Source: Streptomyces lavendofoliae (lineage in GTDB: Bacteria > Actinomycetota > Actinomycetes > Streptomycetales > Streptomycetaceae). Taken from it: a stretch of 64,000 nt of DNA. Position numbers and translations under genes: made by a program. The notes below the pieces were generated by a model. The model was given only the letters and a program-made list of their open reading frames with translations, was not told the origin of the DNA and did not search any database. Location of the stretch: assembly GCF_014649735.1 (NCBI RefSeq), contig NZ_BMTP01000012.1, forward strand, positions 186,001-250,000, given 5' to 3'. Positions 1 to 7,843 of the stretch are shown here, in pieces; positions within the stretch are counted from its first letter, which is position 1; each line of letters opens with the position of its first letter.

Positions 1-69
1 GACCTGGCGGCCTCGCGACTCGTAGACCTTGGTCAGGCCCGTAGTGGTGATCACAGGGGTTTCCGTCAC
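1..69 (-). CDS. ABC transporter ATP-binding protein, N-terminal fragment
   Basis: Only the first 23 codons are present and the frame runs off the left edge. Reading leftward from a GTG, the protein begins VTETPVITTTGLTKVYESRG. The 'LTKVY' strand is the usual first beta strand of an ABC ATPase nucleotide-binding domain. No good Shine-Dalgarno precedes the GTG. The Walker motifs lie outside the window, so substrate and partner permease are unknown. Confidence 0.6.
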   Translation of the reverse strand, partial: MTETPVITTTGLTKVYESRGRQV

Positions 70-434
70 TGTCGAGTGCGCGGCGCGGTGTCCGCCGGGC
101 ACGGGGCATTCGTCGTTCCGACGCGCGGCACGGCTGGTTCCGGCCGGTGGGCCGGGGACGGCACGTGCGCGGGGCAGGCGTGTTCCGTCGATCGCGTACG
201 GGACACGGCGTGGCTGTCGGGTCTCGCTTCGGGGCGCGAGGCTCAGGCAGGGGCCCTCAGAAGGCGCACATTCGACACATACAACGAGCACCGGGCGTCG
301 TCATCGCCTCGGTCGCAAGGGTGCGGCTGCTCGTCGTGGTCATGCGGGCCAGTAAACCAGACACCTCCCCGCGGCCCGGACGGGTGTCCGAATAGCGGAC
401 TGCCCTCGTGCGGTATACGGACACCGGGCGGCCC
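70..434. other. Intergenic region upstream of the ABC gene
   Basis: About 365 bases without a convincing gene. Open frames here are short, antisense-like and lack family features. The stretch separates the HAD hydrolase stop from the ABC ATPase start, both leftward, so it should hold the ABC promoter. I could not pick a reliable -35/-10 pair. Confidence 0.4.
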
Positions 435-1088
435 TCAGACGGTCAGCCCGATCTCCACTCCCCCCGCCGTGACCTGGGCCGACACCTGGGAAAGGTCGGT
501 GACCACGACATCGGCCACCAGGTCGTCGCGGTGGTGCGTTGTGGCCAAGGCCACGGTCCGCATGCCGGCGGCTCGGCCGGCCGCCAGCCCGGCGGGGGCG
601 TCCTCGAAGACGACGCAGCGCTCCGGGGCGACACCGAGCCTCGCGGCGGCCAGCAGGTAGGGCTCGGGGTCGGGCTTGCCGCGCGTGATGTCGTCGGCGG
701 CGATCACGACGGGCGCGTCGATGCCGGCCTCGCGCAGCCGGGCCTCGGCGAGCGGCCGGGTCGCGGAGGTGACGACGGCCCAGCGGCCCGCGGGCAGGGA
801 GGCCAGCAGCTCCTTGGTGCCGGGCAGCAGCTCCACGCCGCCGGGTACGTCCTCGACCTCCAGCCGCTCGATACGGGCCAGGGCGCCGGGTATCCGGTCG
901 GCGGGCAGCAGCTCGGCGATGATGTCGACGGCGGGACGGCCGTGCAGCTCGACCCGGGCGAAGTCCTCCGCCGCGATGCCGTGCTCATCGGCCCACCGGG
1001 TCCAGCACCGCCGGACGGACTCCAGGGAGGAGACGAGGGTTCCGTCGTTGTCGAACAGCAGGGCTTCGGCGTGGATCCTCATGGTCAT
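435..1088 (-). CDS. HAD-family (subfamily IA) phosphatase
   Basis: A 217-residue haloacid dehalogenase-fold hydrolase, likely a sugar- or nucleotide-phosphate phosphatase. Motif I is FDNDGTL (Asp13 nucleophile, Asp15 acid/base), motif II is the VTSAT segment near residue 107, the motif III lysine is in GKPDPEP, and motif IV is FEDAP. A cap insert of about 70 residues after motif I fits subfamily IA (beta-phosphoglucomutase/Gph-like). The start is the first of two methionines (MTMRIHAE); the second is also possible. The gene is divergent from the membrane-protein pair to the right. The exact substrate cannot be read from sequence. Confidence 0.88.
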   Translation of the reverse strand: MTMRIHAEALLFDNDGTLVSSLESVRRCWTRWADEHGIAAEDFARVELHGRPAVDIIAELLPADRIPGALARIERLEVEDVPGGVELLPGTKELLASLPAGRWAVVTSATRPLAEARLREAGIDAPVVIAADDITRGKPDPEPYLLAAARLGVAPERCVVFEDAPAGLAAGRAAGMRTVALATTHHRDDLVADVVVTDLSQVSAQVTAGGVEIGLTV

Positions 1089-1139
1089 GGAGCCTACGTT
1101 TCCGCCGGCGGGGGCGGTCGCACCGGGTCTTTTGGCCCG

Positions 1140-1155
1140 TAATAGTCTCGGGCGC
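1140..1155 (+). promoter_or_regulatory. Probable -10 element of a leaderless promoter
   Basis: TAATAG ends 10 bases before the ATG of the next gene and there is no Shine-Dalgarno, so the mRNA probably starts at or very near the start codon. The -35 region is weak. Confidence 0.35.
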
Positions 1156-1515
1156 ATGCTTGACGCCCTGACGGTCGCGGTCTCCGTGACCGCGCTCGCC
1201 CTCGCCGCCTGGTGCGGCTTCGCCGCGTACCGCGACCAGCCGACGAAGGACTGGCACTTCATCGGCATGGCGGTGGTGTCGGCGCTGGCCCTCGCGCAGC
1301 TCGTGGTCGGTGTCGTCCGGCTGGCGGGGGGCGGCACGGCCGACGAGGGCACGGCGATCTTCCTCGCGTACCTGATCGGCGCGGTGTGCGCGGTCCCTGC
1401 GGCGGGCTTCCTGTCGCTGGCGGAGCGCACCCGCTGGGGTTCGGCGACGGTGGCGGCCGGTGCGGTGGTGCTGGCGGTGCTGGAAGTGCGCCTCCACGAC
1501 ATCTGGGCGGCCTGA
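1156..1515 (+). CDS. Small four-helix integral membrane protein
   Basis: A 119-residue hydrophobic protein with about four predicted membrane segments: near residues 5-25, 37-58, 66-88 and 93-112. The last is followed by a short charged tail. No catalytic motif is visible and I do not recognise the family beyond 'Streptomyces membrane protein'. It is followed after one base by another membrane protein, and the two are probably one transcription unit and perhaps one complex. Confidence 0.7.
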   Translation: MLDALTVAVSVTALALAAWCGFAAYRDQPTKDWHFIGMAVVSALALAQLVVGVVRLAGGGTADEGTAIFLAYLIGAVCAVPAAGFLSLAERTRWGSATVAAGAVVLAVLEVRLHDIWAA

Positions 1516-1516
1516 G

Positions 1517-1921
1517 ATGGCGGGGCGCGGTCTGGCGAAGGGCCCCGGCCTGCTGCTGGTGTGGCTGTACGGGGTGATGTCGGTGGGCGCGGTGTCGCGG
1601 TCGGTGCTGCAGATCGCGACCGAGTTCGGCCGGGCGCCGCTGGCGTACGCGCTGTCGGCGCTGGCGGCCGTGGTGTACGTGTTCATCACCTACACGCTGG
1701 TGCGGGGCGGCGAGACGGCCCGCAGGGCGGCGCTGGTGTGCTGCGCCGCCGAGCTGGTGGGCGTGCTGACCGTGGGCACCTGGACGCTGGCCGATCCCGG
1801 TGCCTTCCCGGACGCCACGGTCTGGTCCGACTACGGCTACGGGTACGTCTTCATCCCGGTGCTGCTTCCGGTGACCGGGATCCTGTGGCTGCGGAAGTCT
1901 AGGCGGCCTTCTCCAGCGTGA
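1517..1921 (+). CDS. Integral membrane protein, partner of the preceding gene
   Basis: A 134-residue protein with about four hydrophobic helices, the last near the C-terminus (GYVFIPVLLPVTGILWL). The ATG follows the upstream stop by one base, which indicates translational coupling. Its 3' end overlaps the tail of the convergent GNAT gene by 23 bases. Function unknown. Confidence 0.72.
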   Translation: MAGRGLAKGPGLLLVWLYGVMSVGAVSRSVLQIATEFGRAPLAYALSALAAVVYVFITYTLVRGGETARRAALVCCAAELVGVLTVGTWTLADPGAFPDATVWSDYGYGYVFIPVLLPVTGILWLRKSRRPSPA

Positions 1922-2381
1922 GGAGCGTCAGGCGCGGGTCCACCTCGCGGGTGGCGACGGTCGCGTAGCCCTTCCTGCGGTAGAGGCGCAGGTTGCCCTC
2001 GCTGCGGTGGCCGGTGAAGAGCTGGAAGCGCTTGGCGGCGGGTGACCGGCCGGCGGCGAAGTGCTCCTCGATGGCGTCGAGGAGGCGGCTGCCGAGCCCG
2101 TGCCGGCGGAGCCGGGGGTGGACGATGAGCTTGCCGATGGTGGCGGTGCCGGTGTCGTCGAGCTCTCCGCGCACGGAGGCGATGACCTCGTCGCCGAGCC
2201 GGGCGACGAGGGCGTGGCCCCGGACCAGTTCGGCCTTCAGGTCGTCGAGCGACTGGGTGAGCGGTTCGATGCCGTAGTCGCCGTACAGCTCGGCCTCGCT
2301 CTGGTAGCACAGGTACTGCAGCTTGAGGATCTGTTCGGCGTCCCGCGCGTCCGCCGCTGAGATGGTCACGCTCATGCCCAT
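1899..2381 (-). CDS. GNAT-family N-acetyltransferase
   Basis: A 160-residue GCN5-related acetyltransferase with the acetyl-CoA pyrophosphate loop RRHGLGSRLLDAI (R-x-x-G-x-G) near residue 105. Upstream it has the expected beta strands (ATIGKLIVHPRLR). The start chosen is MGMSVT because a GGAGG sits 9 bases before it; the inner ATG two codons later is possible. It lies 39 bases downstream of the sigma-factor gene in the same direction, so the two may be co-transcribed. The acceptor substrate is unknown. Confidence 0.85.
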   Translation of the reverse strand: MGMSVTISAADARDAEQILKLQYLCYQSEAELYGDYGIEPLTQSLDDLKAELVRGHALVARLGDEVIASVRGELDDTGTATIGKLIVHPRLRRHGLGSRLLDAIEEHFAAGRSPAAKRFQLFTGHRSEGNLRLYRRKGYATVATREVDPRLTLLTLEKAA

Positions 2382-2420
2382 GTACGCATGCCTCCGGCTC
2401 ACCTGGTGCACCCTGTGGGT

Positions 2421-2966
2421 CTACCGCTCCTTTCCCCGATGTTCAGGAACGGCAACCTCTGCCGGGAGCATTCTGCGCAGGCATCCCAGGCAACGGGAAC
2501 GCATCGGCCCCAAACTGCCTTGTGAGATACCCAACTCTCCTGCGATTTCGCGGTAAGTGGGGTCGCTGGGCGACAGCATCGCAGTCAGCAGGCGCCGGCA
2601 GTGGACGGGCGTGCGCGCGATGGCGGTACGCAGGGCCCGGCGGCGTTCGGCGACGAGCGCGGCGCGCTCGGGCTCGGTGTCCGACACGGGGTCCTGGGCG
2701 TAGGGCAGTTCCCGCACGGCGGTCCGCCGGGCGCGGCGGGCCTCGGCGCGGACGGCGCGGCGGAGCCAGTCGGCGGGCCGGTGAGGCATGCCGGGGCCGC
2801 CGTCGAGTCGTTCCAGGAGCCTGAGCCACACGGCTTGTTCGAGGTCGCCGGGCTCGACGCCGGCGGCAGCGGCTTCGGCCGCGGACTCGGCGGCGAGCAG
2901 CGCGGTGAGGGCGTCGACGAGCTCGGCCGGGGTGCCGGGTGCCGGGGTGCGGGGGTGGGGTGTCAT
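2421..2966 (-). CDS. ECF-like sigma factor
   Basis: A 181-residue sigma-70-family protein. An N-terminal helical region compatible with region 2 (AVWLRLLERLDGG) is followed by a region 4 helix-turn-helix near the C-terminus (TYREIAGELGISQGSLGPMR). Region 2 is weak, as in divergent ECF factors. No anti-sigma factor is adjacent. It would redirect RNA polymerase to a small regulon that may include the following GNAT gene. The start is MTPHPRT; the upstream extension is low-complexity and unlikely. Confidence 0.82.
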   Translation of the reverse strand: MTPHPRTPAPGTPAELVDALTALLAAESAAEAAAAGVEPGDLEQAVWLRLLERLDGGPGMPHRPADWLRRAVRAEARRARRTAVRELPYAQDPVSDTEPERAALVAERRRALRTAIARTPVHCRRLLTAMLSPSDPTYREIAGELGISQGSLGPMRSRCLGCLRRMLPAEVAVPEHRGKER

Positions 2967-3321
2967 GTCGGCCACGACACCGCGGTGCGGCGCGGTGGTT
3001 GCCGCCCGGGCGCGAAACCGCCCGTACGGGCGGCGACCGCGCCGGAGCGCTGACGCCCCGCCCGGCGTACCCGGGTGGGCCGGGCCCCGCCCACCACCCT
3101 CCCGCAGACGGCGCACCACCGAGGCGAGCCCATACCCGCCGTCCCGCACCCTCCTCCCACCGTCCCGCGCCCCACCCGCCGGCAGGCCCCGCCGGTGCGG
3201 CCACCGCGCCGCCGGGCACCGGGACGGGGCGCCGCCCCGGTCCCGTGGTGGCCACCCGTCCCGCCCTGCGGGACGACTGGCCACAACGGTGGGGCGGCCG
3301 GCCACGGCGGGGGCGGCGACC

Positions 3322-4479
3322 TCAGTGGGAGGCGGCGCGGAAGTCCGCCGCGGCCAGCAGACCCGTGTCCGGCTGGTCGGTGAAGATGCCGTCGATGCCG
3401 GTCGCGAAGTACGCCTCGTACGCGCCGAACACGTCGCCGTACGCCGCGGGGTCCGTTCCCCGGCGGAACTCGGCCGGCAGGAAGCTGTTCTCGTTGCGCA
3501 GTGTGTAGGGGTGCAGGAGCAGCCCCTGGGCGTGGGCGTCGCGCACCAGTGTCGTGGGGGCGCCCAGCGTGCCGTCGGGGCGCCGGGGGACGACGAGGTC
3601 CAGCGTCGGGCCGATGCCCTGCGCGTAGGAGGCGATCCACTTCAGGCCCTCGGGCGTGATGAGGTCGGCGACCGTGCGCGGGTCGCCCGACTCGGTGAAG
3701 TCCCAGGGGCGGGTCCCGGCGCCGGACAGCAGGACGACGCGCGGCGCCGAGACGAGCGCGGCCATCCGCCGCATACTGCTCGGCTCGAACGACTGGAGAA
3801 AGGTCGGCGAACCGGCGCCGTGGCGGCCGTACCGGCGCAGCAGCTTCGCGAGCGGTTCCTCCAGGGGGAGGCCGATCTTCCGGAAGTAGCTGGGGTGCTT
3901 GGTCTCGACGTGCAGCCACACCGGGCGGCCCCGGCGCTGGCCCTCCTTCTCGGCCCAGCGCAGCACCTCCTCGAACGTCGGGACGGCCCAGCGCCCGTCG
4001 TAGGCGGTGTTCTCCTGGCGGACGCCGGGGATGCGTTCCTTCGCCCGCAGGGTCTTCAGCTCCGCGAGGGTGAAGTCCTCGGTGAACCATCCGGTCAGCG
4101 CGGTGCCGTCGACGCTCTTGGTGGTCCGGCGGGAGGCGAACTCCGGGTGGTCGGCGACGTCCGTCGTCCCGGTGATGTCGTTCTCGTGACGGCAGACCAG
4201 ATGGCCGTCCTTGGTGGGGACGAGGTCCTGCTCGATGACGTCCGCGCCCATGTCGAGGGCGAGCTGGTAGGAGCCGAGGGTGTGCTCGGGGCGGTAGCCG
4301 CTGGCGCCGCGGTGCGCGATGACCGTCGGGACGGGCAGGCGCGGGTGGGCGCCCCCCGTGGGCCGGCCGTGCGCCTGGGCGGGGGTGCCGGCCGCGCCCG
4401 CGGTGAGGGCGGCCGTACCGAGGACCGCGGCTCCCAGTACGGTCCGCCTGCCGGGACTCGTGTGCGCACCCTGTGTCAT
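3322..4479 (-). CDS. Secreted glycerophosphodiester phosphodiesterase
   Basis: A 385-residue GDPD-family enzyme that hydrolyses deacylated phospholipid head groups to glycerol-3-phosphate and alcohol. A twin-arginine signal (GRRTVLGAAVLGTAAL, then an AQA-type cleavage site) marks Tat export. The catalytic block begins IAHRGASGYRPEHT and continues with the acidic EQD and the H of VCRHE. The late segment GIDGIFTDQPD is the usual GDPD terminal strand. AAGGAG lies just upstream of the ATG. It is divergent from a PlsC acyltransferase, a pairing consistent with phospholipid turnover. Confidence 0.92.
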   Translation of the reverse strand: MTQGAHTSPGRRTVLGAAVLGTAALTAGAAGTPAQAHGRPTGGAHPRLPVPTVIAHRGASGYRPEHTLGSYQLALDMGADVIEQDLVPTKDGHLVCRHENDITGTTDVADHPEFASRRTTKSVDGTALTGWFTEDFTLAELKTLRAKERIPGVRQENTAYDGRWAVPTFEEVLRWAEKEGQRRGRPVWLHVETKHPSYFRKIGLPLEEPLAKLLRRYGRHGAGSPTFLQSFEPSSMRRMAALVSAPRVVLLSGAGTRPWDFTESGDPRTVADLITPEGLKWIASYAQGIGPTLDLVVPRRPDGTLGAPTTLVRDAHAQGLLLHPYTLRNENSFLPAEFRRGTDPAAYGDVFGAYEAYFATGIDGIFTDQPDTGLLAAADFRAASH

Positions 4480-4724
4480 GAAAGCTCCTTCGTGGGCGTT
4501 CTCCGGCGTGTCGAGCGACAGCCGAGCGGTCGTCGAGCGAGGGCCCGATCGTAGGCAGCGGGGTCTTACGCAGGGGAGACCCCGGACGAACGCCGGGAAA
4601 ACGCGCGTCAACACGGCGTATCGACTCCGTGAACCCGGTGTGCGCGCGGGTGGGACCCGCGAGTATCGTCCTCACCTGCACATACTGGTCACGTACGTGG
4701 TCGGCTACTTCGACGGAGGACTCG

Positions 4725-5396
4725 TTGTCCCGCTTCGCGCTCATCAAGGCAGTGCTCGGCCCGGTCATGCGCCTGATGTTCCGCCCACAGGTGGAGGGCG
4801 CCGAGAACATTCCCGGTGACGGGCCGGTCATCCTGGCGGGCAACCACCTGACGTTCATCGACTCGATCGTTCTGCCGATCGTGTGCGACCGGCAGGTCTG
4901 CTTCATCGGCAAGGACGAGTACGTCACGGGCAAGGGGCTCAAGGGCCGGCTCATGGCCTGGTTCTTCACCGGGGTCGGCATGATCCCGGTGGACCGGGAC
5001 GGCGCCAACGGCGGTGTGGCCGCGCTGATGACGGGCCGCCGGGTGCTGGAGGAGGGCAGGGTCTTCGGCATCTACCCCGAGGGCACCCGCTCCCCCGACG
5101 GGCGCCTGTACCGCGGCCGGACCGGGATCGCGCGCCTCACGCTGATGACGGGTGCGCCGGTGGTGCCGTTCGCGATGATCGGCACCGACAAGCTCCAGCC
5201 GGGAGGCGCGGGCCTCCCCCGCCCGGGCCGGGTCACGGTCCGCTTCGGCGAGCCGATGGAGTTCTCCCGCTACGAGGGCATGGACCGCGACCGGTACGTG
5301 CTGCGGGCGGTGACGGACTCGGTGATGACCGAGGTGATGCGGCTGTCCGGCCAGGAGTACGTGGACATGTACGCCACCAAGGCGAAGGCGGCGTAA
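4725..5396 (+). CDS. 1-acyl-sn-glycerol-3-phosphate acyltransferase (PlsC-like)
   Basis: A 223-residue membrane-associated acyltransferase of phosphatidic acid synthesis. Motif I is NHLTFID (H-x4-D), motif II lies around GMIPVDRDG, motif III is YPEGTRSPDG, and motif IV is VPFAMIGT. The start is a TTG with GGAGGA four bases upstream; it gives the normal N-terminus (LSRFALIKAVLGP). The gene ends at a strong hairpin shared with the convergent efflux pump gene. Confidence 0.9.
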   Translation: MSRFALIKAVLGPVMRLMFRPQVEGAENIPGDGPVILAGNHLTFIDSIVLPIVCDRQVCFIGKDEYVTGKGLKGRLMAWFFTGVGMIPVDRDGANGGVAALMTGRRVLEEGRVFGIYPEGTRSPDGRLYRGRTGIARLTLMTGAPVVPFAMIGTDKLQPGGAGLPRPGRVTVRFGEPMEFSRYEGMDRDRYVLRAVTDSVMTEVMRLSGQEYVDMYATKAKAA

Positions 5397-5430
5397 CGGC
5401 GTCGGCACGAGGGGGCGCCCGCCCCCGTAC

Positions 5431-5470
5431 GGCGGAGGGCCGCACCCTGACGTGGGTGCGGCCCTCCGCC
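5431..5470. terminator. Bidirectional hairpin terminator
   Basis: A perfect 17-bp inverted repeat (arms starting GGCGGAGGG and ending CCCTCCGCC) with a 6-base loop lies between two convergent genes. There is no long U-tract, as is common in Streptomyces. Confidence 0.8.
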
Positions 5471-5492
5471 ACGACCGGGGCGGTGCCCGCGC

Positions 5493-7037
5493 CTACGGGT
5501 GCTCGACGCCCTCTTCGAGCTTCTGGCCCCGGAGCAGGAACCAGGCGGCGACCGCCGTCGCCAGCAGGACCGCCGCGCCGGCGCCCGCCGCGATGCGCAG
5601 GCCCTCGACGAAGGCGTCCTGCGCGGCCGTGACCAGCGCCCCGGCCGTCGCGTCCGGCAGGCCGGCGGACGCCTCCACCGCGCCGCCCAGCGATTCGTGC
5701 GCCGCGGCGGAGGTGGCCGCGGGGACGCCCCGGGGGCTGACGAAGTCGCTGTACACCCCGGTCACGATGGAGCCGAGGACCGCGATGCCGAGCGCCGCGC
5801 CGAGTTCGTACGCCGTCTCGGACACCGCCGACGCCGCGCCCGCCTGTTCGTGCGGCACGCTCGACAGGATCACGTCGGCGGTCACCGTGAACGCGAAGCC
5901 CGCGCCGACACCCACGACCAGCAGGGAAGCGCCGAGCATCGGGTAGCCGCTGGACCGGTCGAGCAGGGTCAGCGCGGCGAGCGCGAGGCCCACCGCGGCG
6001 AGACCGCCCGAGACCACGGACCGCACCGAGAAGCGCCGGGCGACGTTGCCCGCGATCAGACCGGCCGTCACCGCGCCGACGGCGGCGGGCAGTTCGGCCA
6101 GCCCCGCCTCCAGGGGTGAACGTCCCTGCACCAGCTGGAGGAACTGGGAGAGGAAGAAGACGAGCCCGGACAGGCCGAGGATGGTCAGCAGGTCGGCGAG
6201 CACCGCCCCGGAGAAGCCCCGGTGGTGGAACAGCCGCATGTCGAGCAGAGGGGCGTCCAGCCGGAGCTGGCGCCGTACGAACCAGGCCAGCGCGGCGGCG
6301 CCGATGACCGCGGCGACGGCCATGTCGGTGCGCAGCCCGTGCGCGGCGGCCTCCTTGACCGCGTACACCACGCCGATCATGCCGATCAGCGACAGGGCGA
6401 CGCTGGGCAGGTCCCACGGGCCGGGCGCGGGGTTCTTCGACTCGGGGATGTACCGCATGCCGACCAGGACGAGGACCACCATCACGGGCAGGTTGATCAG
6501 GAAGACCGAGCCCCACCAGAAGTGCTCCAGCAGGAACCCGCCGACGACCGGTCCCACGGCCGCGCCGGCGGACGCCATGGCGCCCCAGATGCCGATGGCG
6601 AGACTCCGCTCGCGCGGGTCGTGGAACAGGTTGCGGATGAGGGCCAGCGTGGAGGGCATGAGGGTCGCGCCGGCCACGCCGAGCAGGGCGCGGGCGGCGA
6701 TCATCATTTCCGGGCTGGTGGCGTACGCGTTGAGGACGGAGACGGCGCCGAAGGCGGTGGCTCCGGTCAGCAGCAGCTTCTTGCGCCCGATGCGGTCGCC
6801 GAGGCTGCCCATGGAGACGAGCAGGCCGGCGATGACGAAGGAGTAGACGTCGCCGATCCACAGCAGCTGGGTGCCGGTCGGCTTGAGGTCCTCGCTGAGG
6901 AACGGGGTCGCCAGGCCGAGTACGGTGGCGTCGACCGCCACCAGCAGCACGGCCAGGACCAGTACGGCGAGTGCCAGCCACCGGCCCGGGCGGCGCAGGA
7001 CCTCCGTTTCCTTCGCGAGCTGATCGGTACGGGTCAT
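5493..7037 (-). CDS. MFS multidrug efflux transporter, DHA2 (EmrB/QacA-like)
   Basis: A 514-residue transporter with about 14 predicted membrane helices, a proton-driven drug exporter of the inner membrane. The signature loop GDRIGRKKLLLTGA between helices 2 and 3 and the GPVVGGFLLEHFWWGSVFLI motif C-like segment are typical of DHA2 pumps. Its ATG overlaps the stop of the upstream tetR-type gene (ATGA), so regulator and pump are translationally coupled. It is likely induced by its substrate through that repressor. Confidence 0.93.
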   Translation of the reverse strand: MTRTDQLAKETEVLRRPGRWLALAVLVLAVLLVAVDATVLGLATPFLSEDLKPTGTQLLWIGDVYSFVIAGLLVSMGSLGDRIGRKKLLLTGATAFGAVSVLNAYATSPEMMIAARALLGVAGATLMPSTLALIRNLFHDPRERSLAIGIWGAMASAGAAVGPVVGGFLLEHFWWGSVFLINLPVMVVLVLVGMRYIPESKNPAPGPWDLPSVALSLIGMIGVVYAVKEAAAHGLRTDMAVAAVIGAAALAWFVRRQLRLDAPLLDMRLFHHRGFSGAVLADLLTILGLSGLVFFLSQFLQLVQGRSPLEAGLAELPAAVGAVTAGLIAGNVARRFSVRSVVSGGLAAVGLALAALTLLDRSSGYPMLGASLLVVGVGAGFAFTVTADVILSSVPHEQAGAASAVSETAYELGAALGIAVLGSIVTGVYSDFVSPRGVPAATSAAAHESLGGAVEASAGLPDATAGALVTAAQDAFVEGLRIAAGAGAAVLLATAVAAWFLLRGQKLEEGVEHP

Positions 7038-7585
7038 CTCTCCACGCTCCTGCGTGCTCCACCGAGCAGCAACTCGGCGATCATGTACTGGAAGTCCTTG
7101 CCGGCGACCCGCCCGTCCTGCACGGCCCAGGCACAGGTGCCGATGAGGCCGTAGAGCGCCTCGGTGAGCCAGACGGGCGTGAGGTCGATCCGGAACTCGC
7201 CCCGCTCCTGGCCGCGCCGGAAGAGCGCGGCGACACGCGCGTCGAGGCGGTCCCAGCCCTCGTTCATCTGGTCGCCCTCGAAGAGCTGGTTCTCCGTGAC
7301 GAGGAACGCGAGCAGCCCGGCGACCGGCTCCAGCCCGGCGATGAGCCGGCGCAGCGCCTCCTCGGCGGTCCCGTCGTCGAACCGGGCGGTGTCGATGGCC
7401 GCCTCGAACTCCTGGATCCCGAGCGCCTCCAGCGCCCTGACCAGCGCGTCCCGCCCGGCGAAGTGCCGGTGCAGGGTGGCGCGGCCGATGCCTGCGGCGC
7501 GGGCGACCTCGTCCATGGTGGCGGTCGCCTTGCGGGAGAGAAGGGCGGCGGCGGTGCGCAGCACCTGCTCACGGTCGACTGTCAT
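7034..7585 (-). CDS. TetR-family transcriptional repressor of the efflux pump
   Basis: A 183-residue regulator with an N-terminal HTH (TMDEVARAAGIGRATLHRHF) and a helical ligand-binding domain. It is first in a two-gene operon with the MFS pump. The start MTVDREQ lacks a Shine-Dalgarno and has a TATGGT-like -10 just upstream, suggesting a leaderless transcript. A perfect 18-bp palindrome about 20 bases upstream is its probable operator, implying autoregulation of both genes. Confidence 0.9.
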   Translation of the reverse strand: MTVDREQVLRTAAALLSRKATATMDEVARAAGIGRATLHRHFAGRDALVRALEALGIQEFEAAIDTARFDDGTAEEALRRLIAGLEPVAGLLAFLVTENQLFEGDQMNEGWDRLDARVAALFRRGQERGEFRIDLTPVWLTEALYGLIGTCAWAVQDGRVAGKDFQYMIAELLLGGARRSVER

Positions 7586-7604
7586 GAGACAACCATAACC
7601 GATG

Positions 7605-7622
7605 TGAGACATCAATGTCTCA
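7605..7622. promoter_or_regulatory. Palindromic TetR operator
   Basis: TGAGACAT-CA-ATGTCTCA is a perfect inverted repeat in the promoter region of the tetR/MFS operon. A further half site (TGAGACA) occurs at 7575-7581 over the start codon. Binding there would block transcription of the operon. Confidence 0.7.
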
Positions 7623-7676
7623 TCGGGAACGTTGGTGACTCACCGAATGGGAGCCGATCGACCCGGATACACGAAA

Positions 7677-7695
7677 AGGCCCCTTCGCGGGGCCT
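7677..7695 (-). terminator. Rho-independent terminator downstream of argH
   Basis: A 7-bp GC stem (AGGCCCC/GGGGCCT) with a 5-base loop, followed on the minus strand by TTTTCG. It lies about 150 bases past the argH stop and would also insulate the divergent tetR promoter. Confidence 0.65.
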
Positions 7696-7843
7696 GCAGG
7701 AAAGACGCGGTACGACGCGCCCGCGGGGAGCGGGAACGACCGCGCCGCCGCCACCCGCCGCACGTCGGTCCGCGTACCGGGCCGGTCAGGCCACGGGCGG
7801 ACGTCGACGCGCGCCGGGGGCGGCGGCGCTGTGACGCGGGGGG

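Noticed and set aside
2788..4554. Long rightward frame opposite the glycerophosphodiesterase gene
   Set aside because: Antisense shadow of a gene with an intact signal peptide and catalytic motifs.
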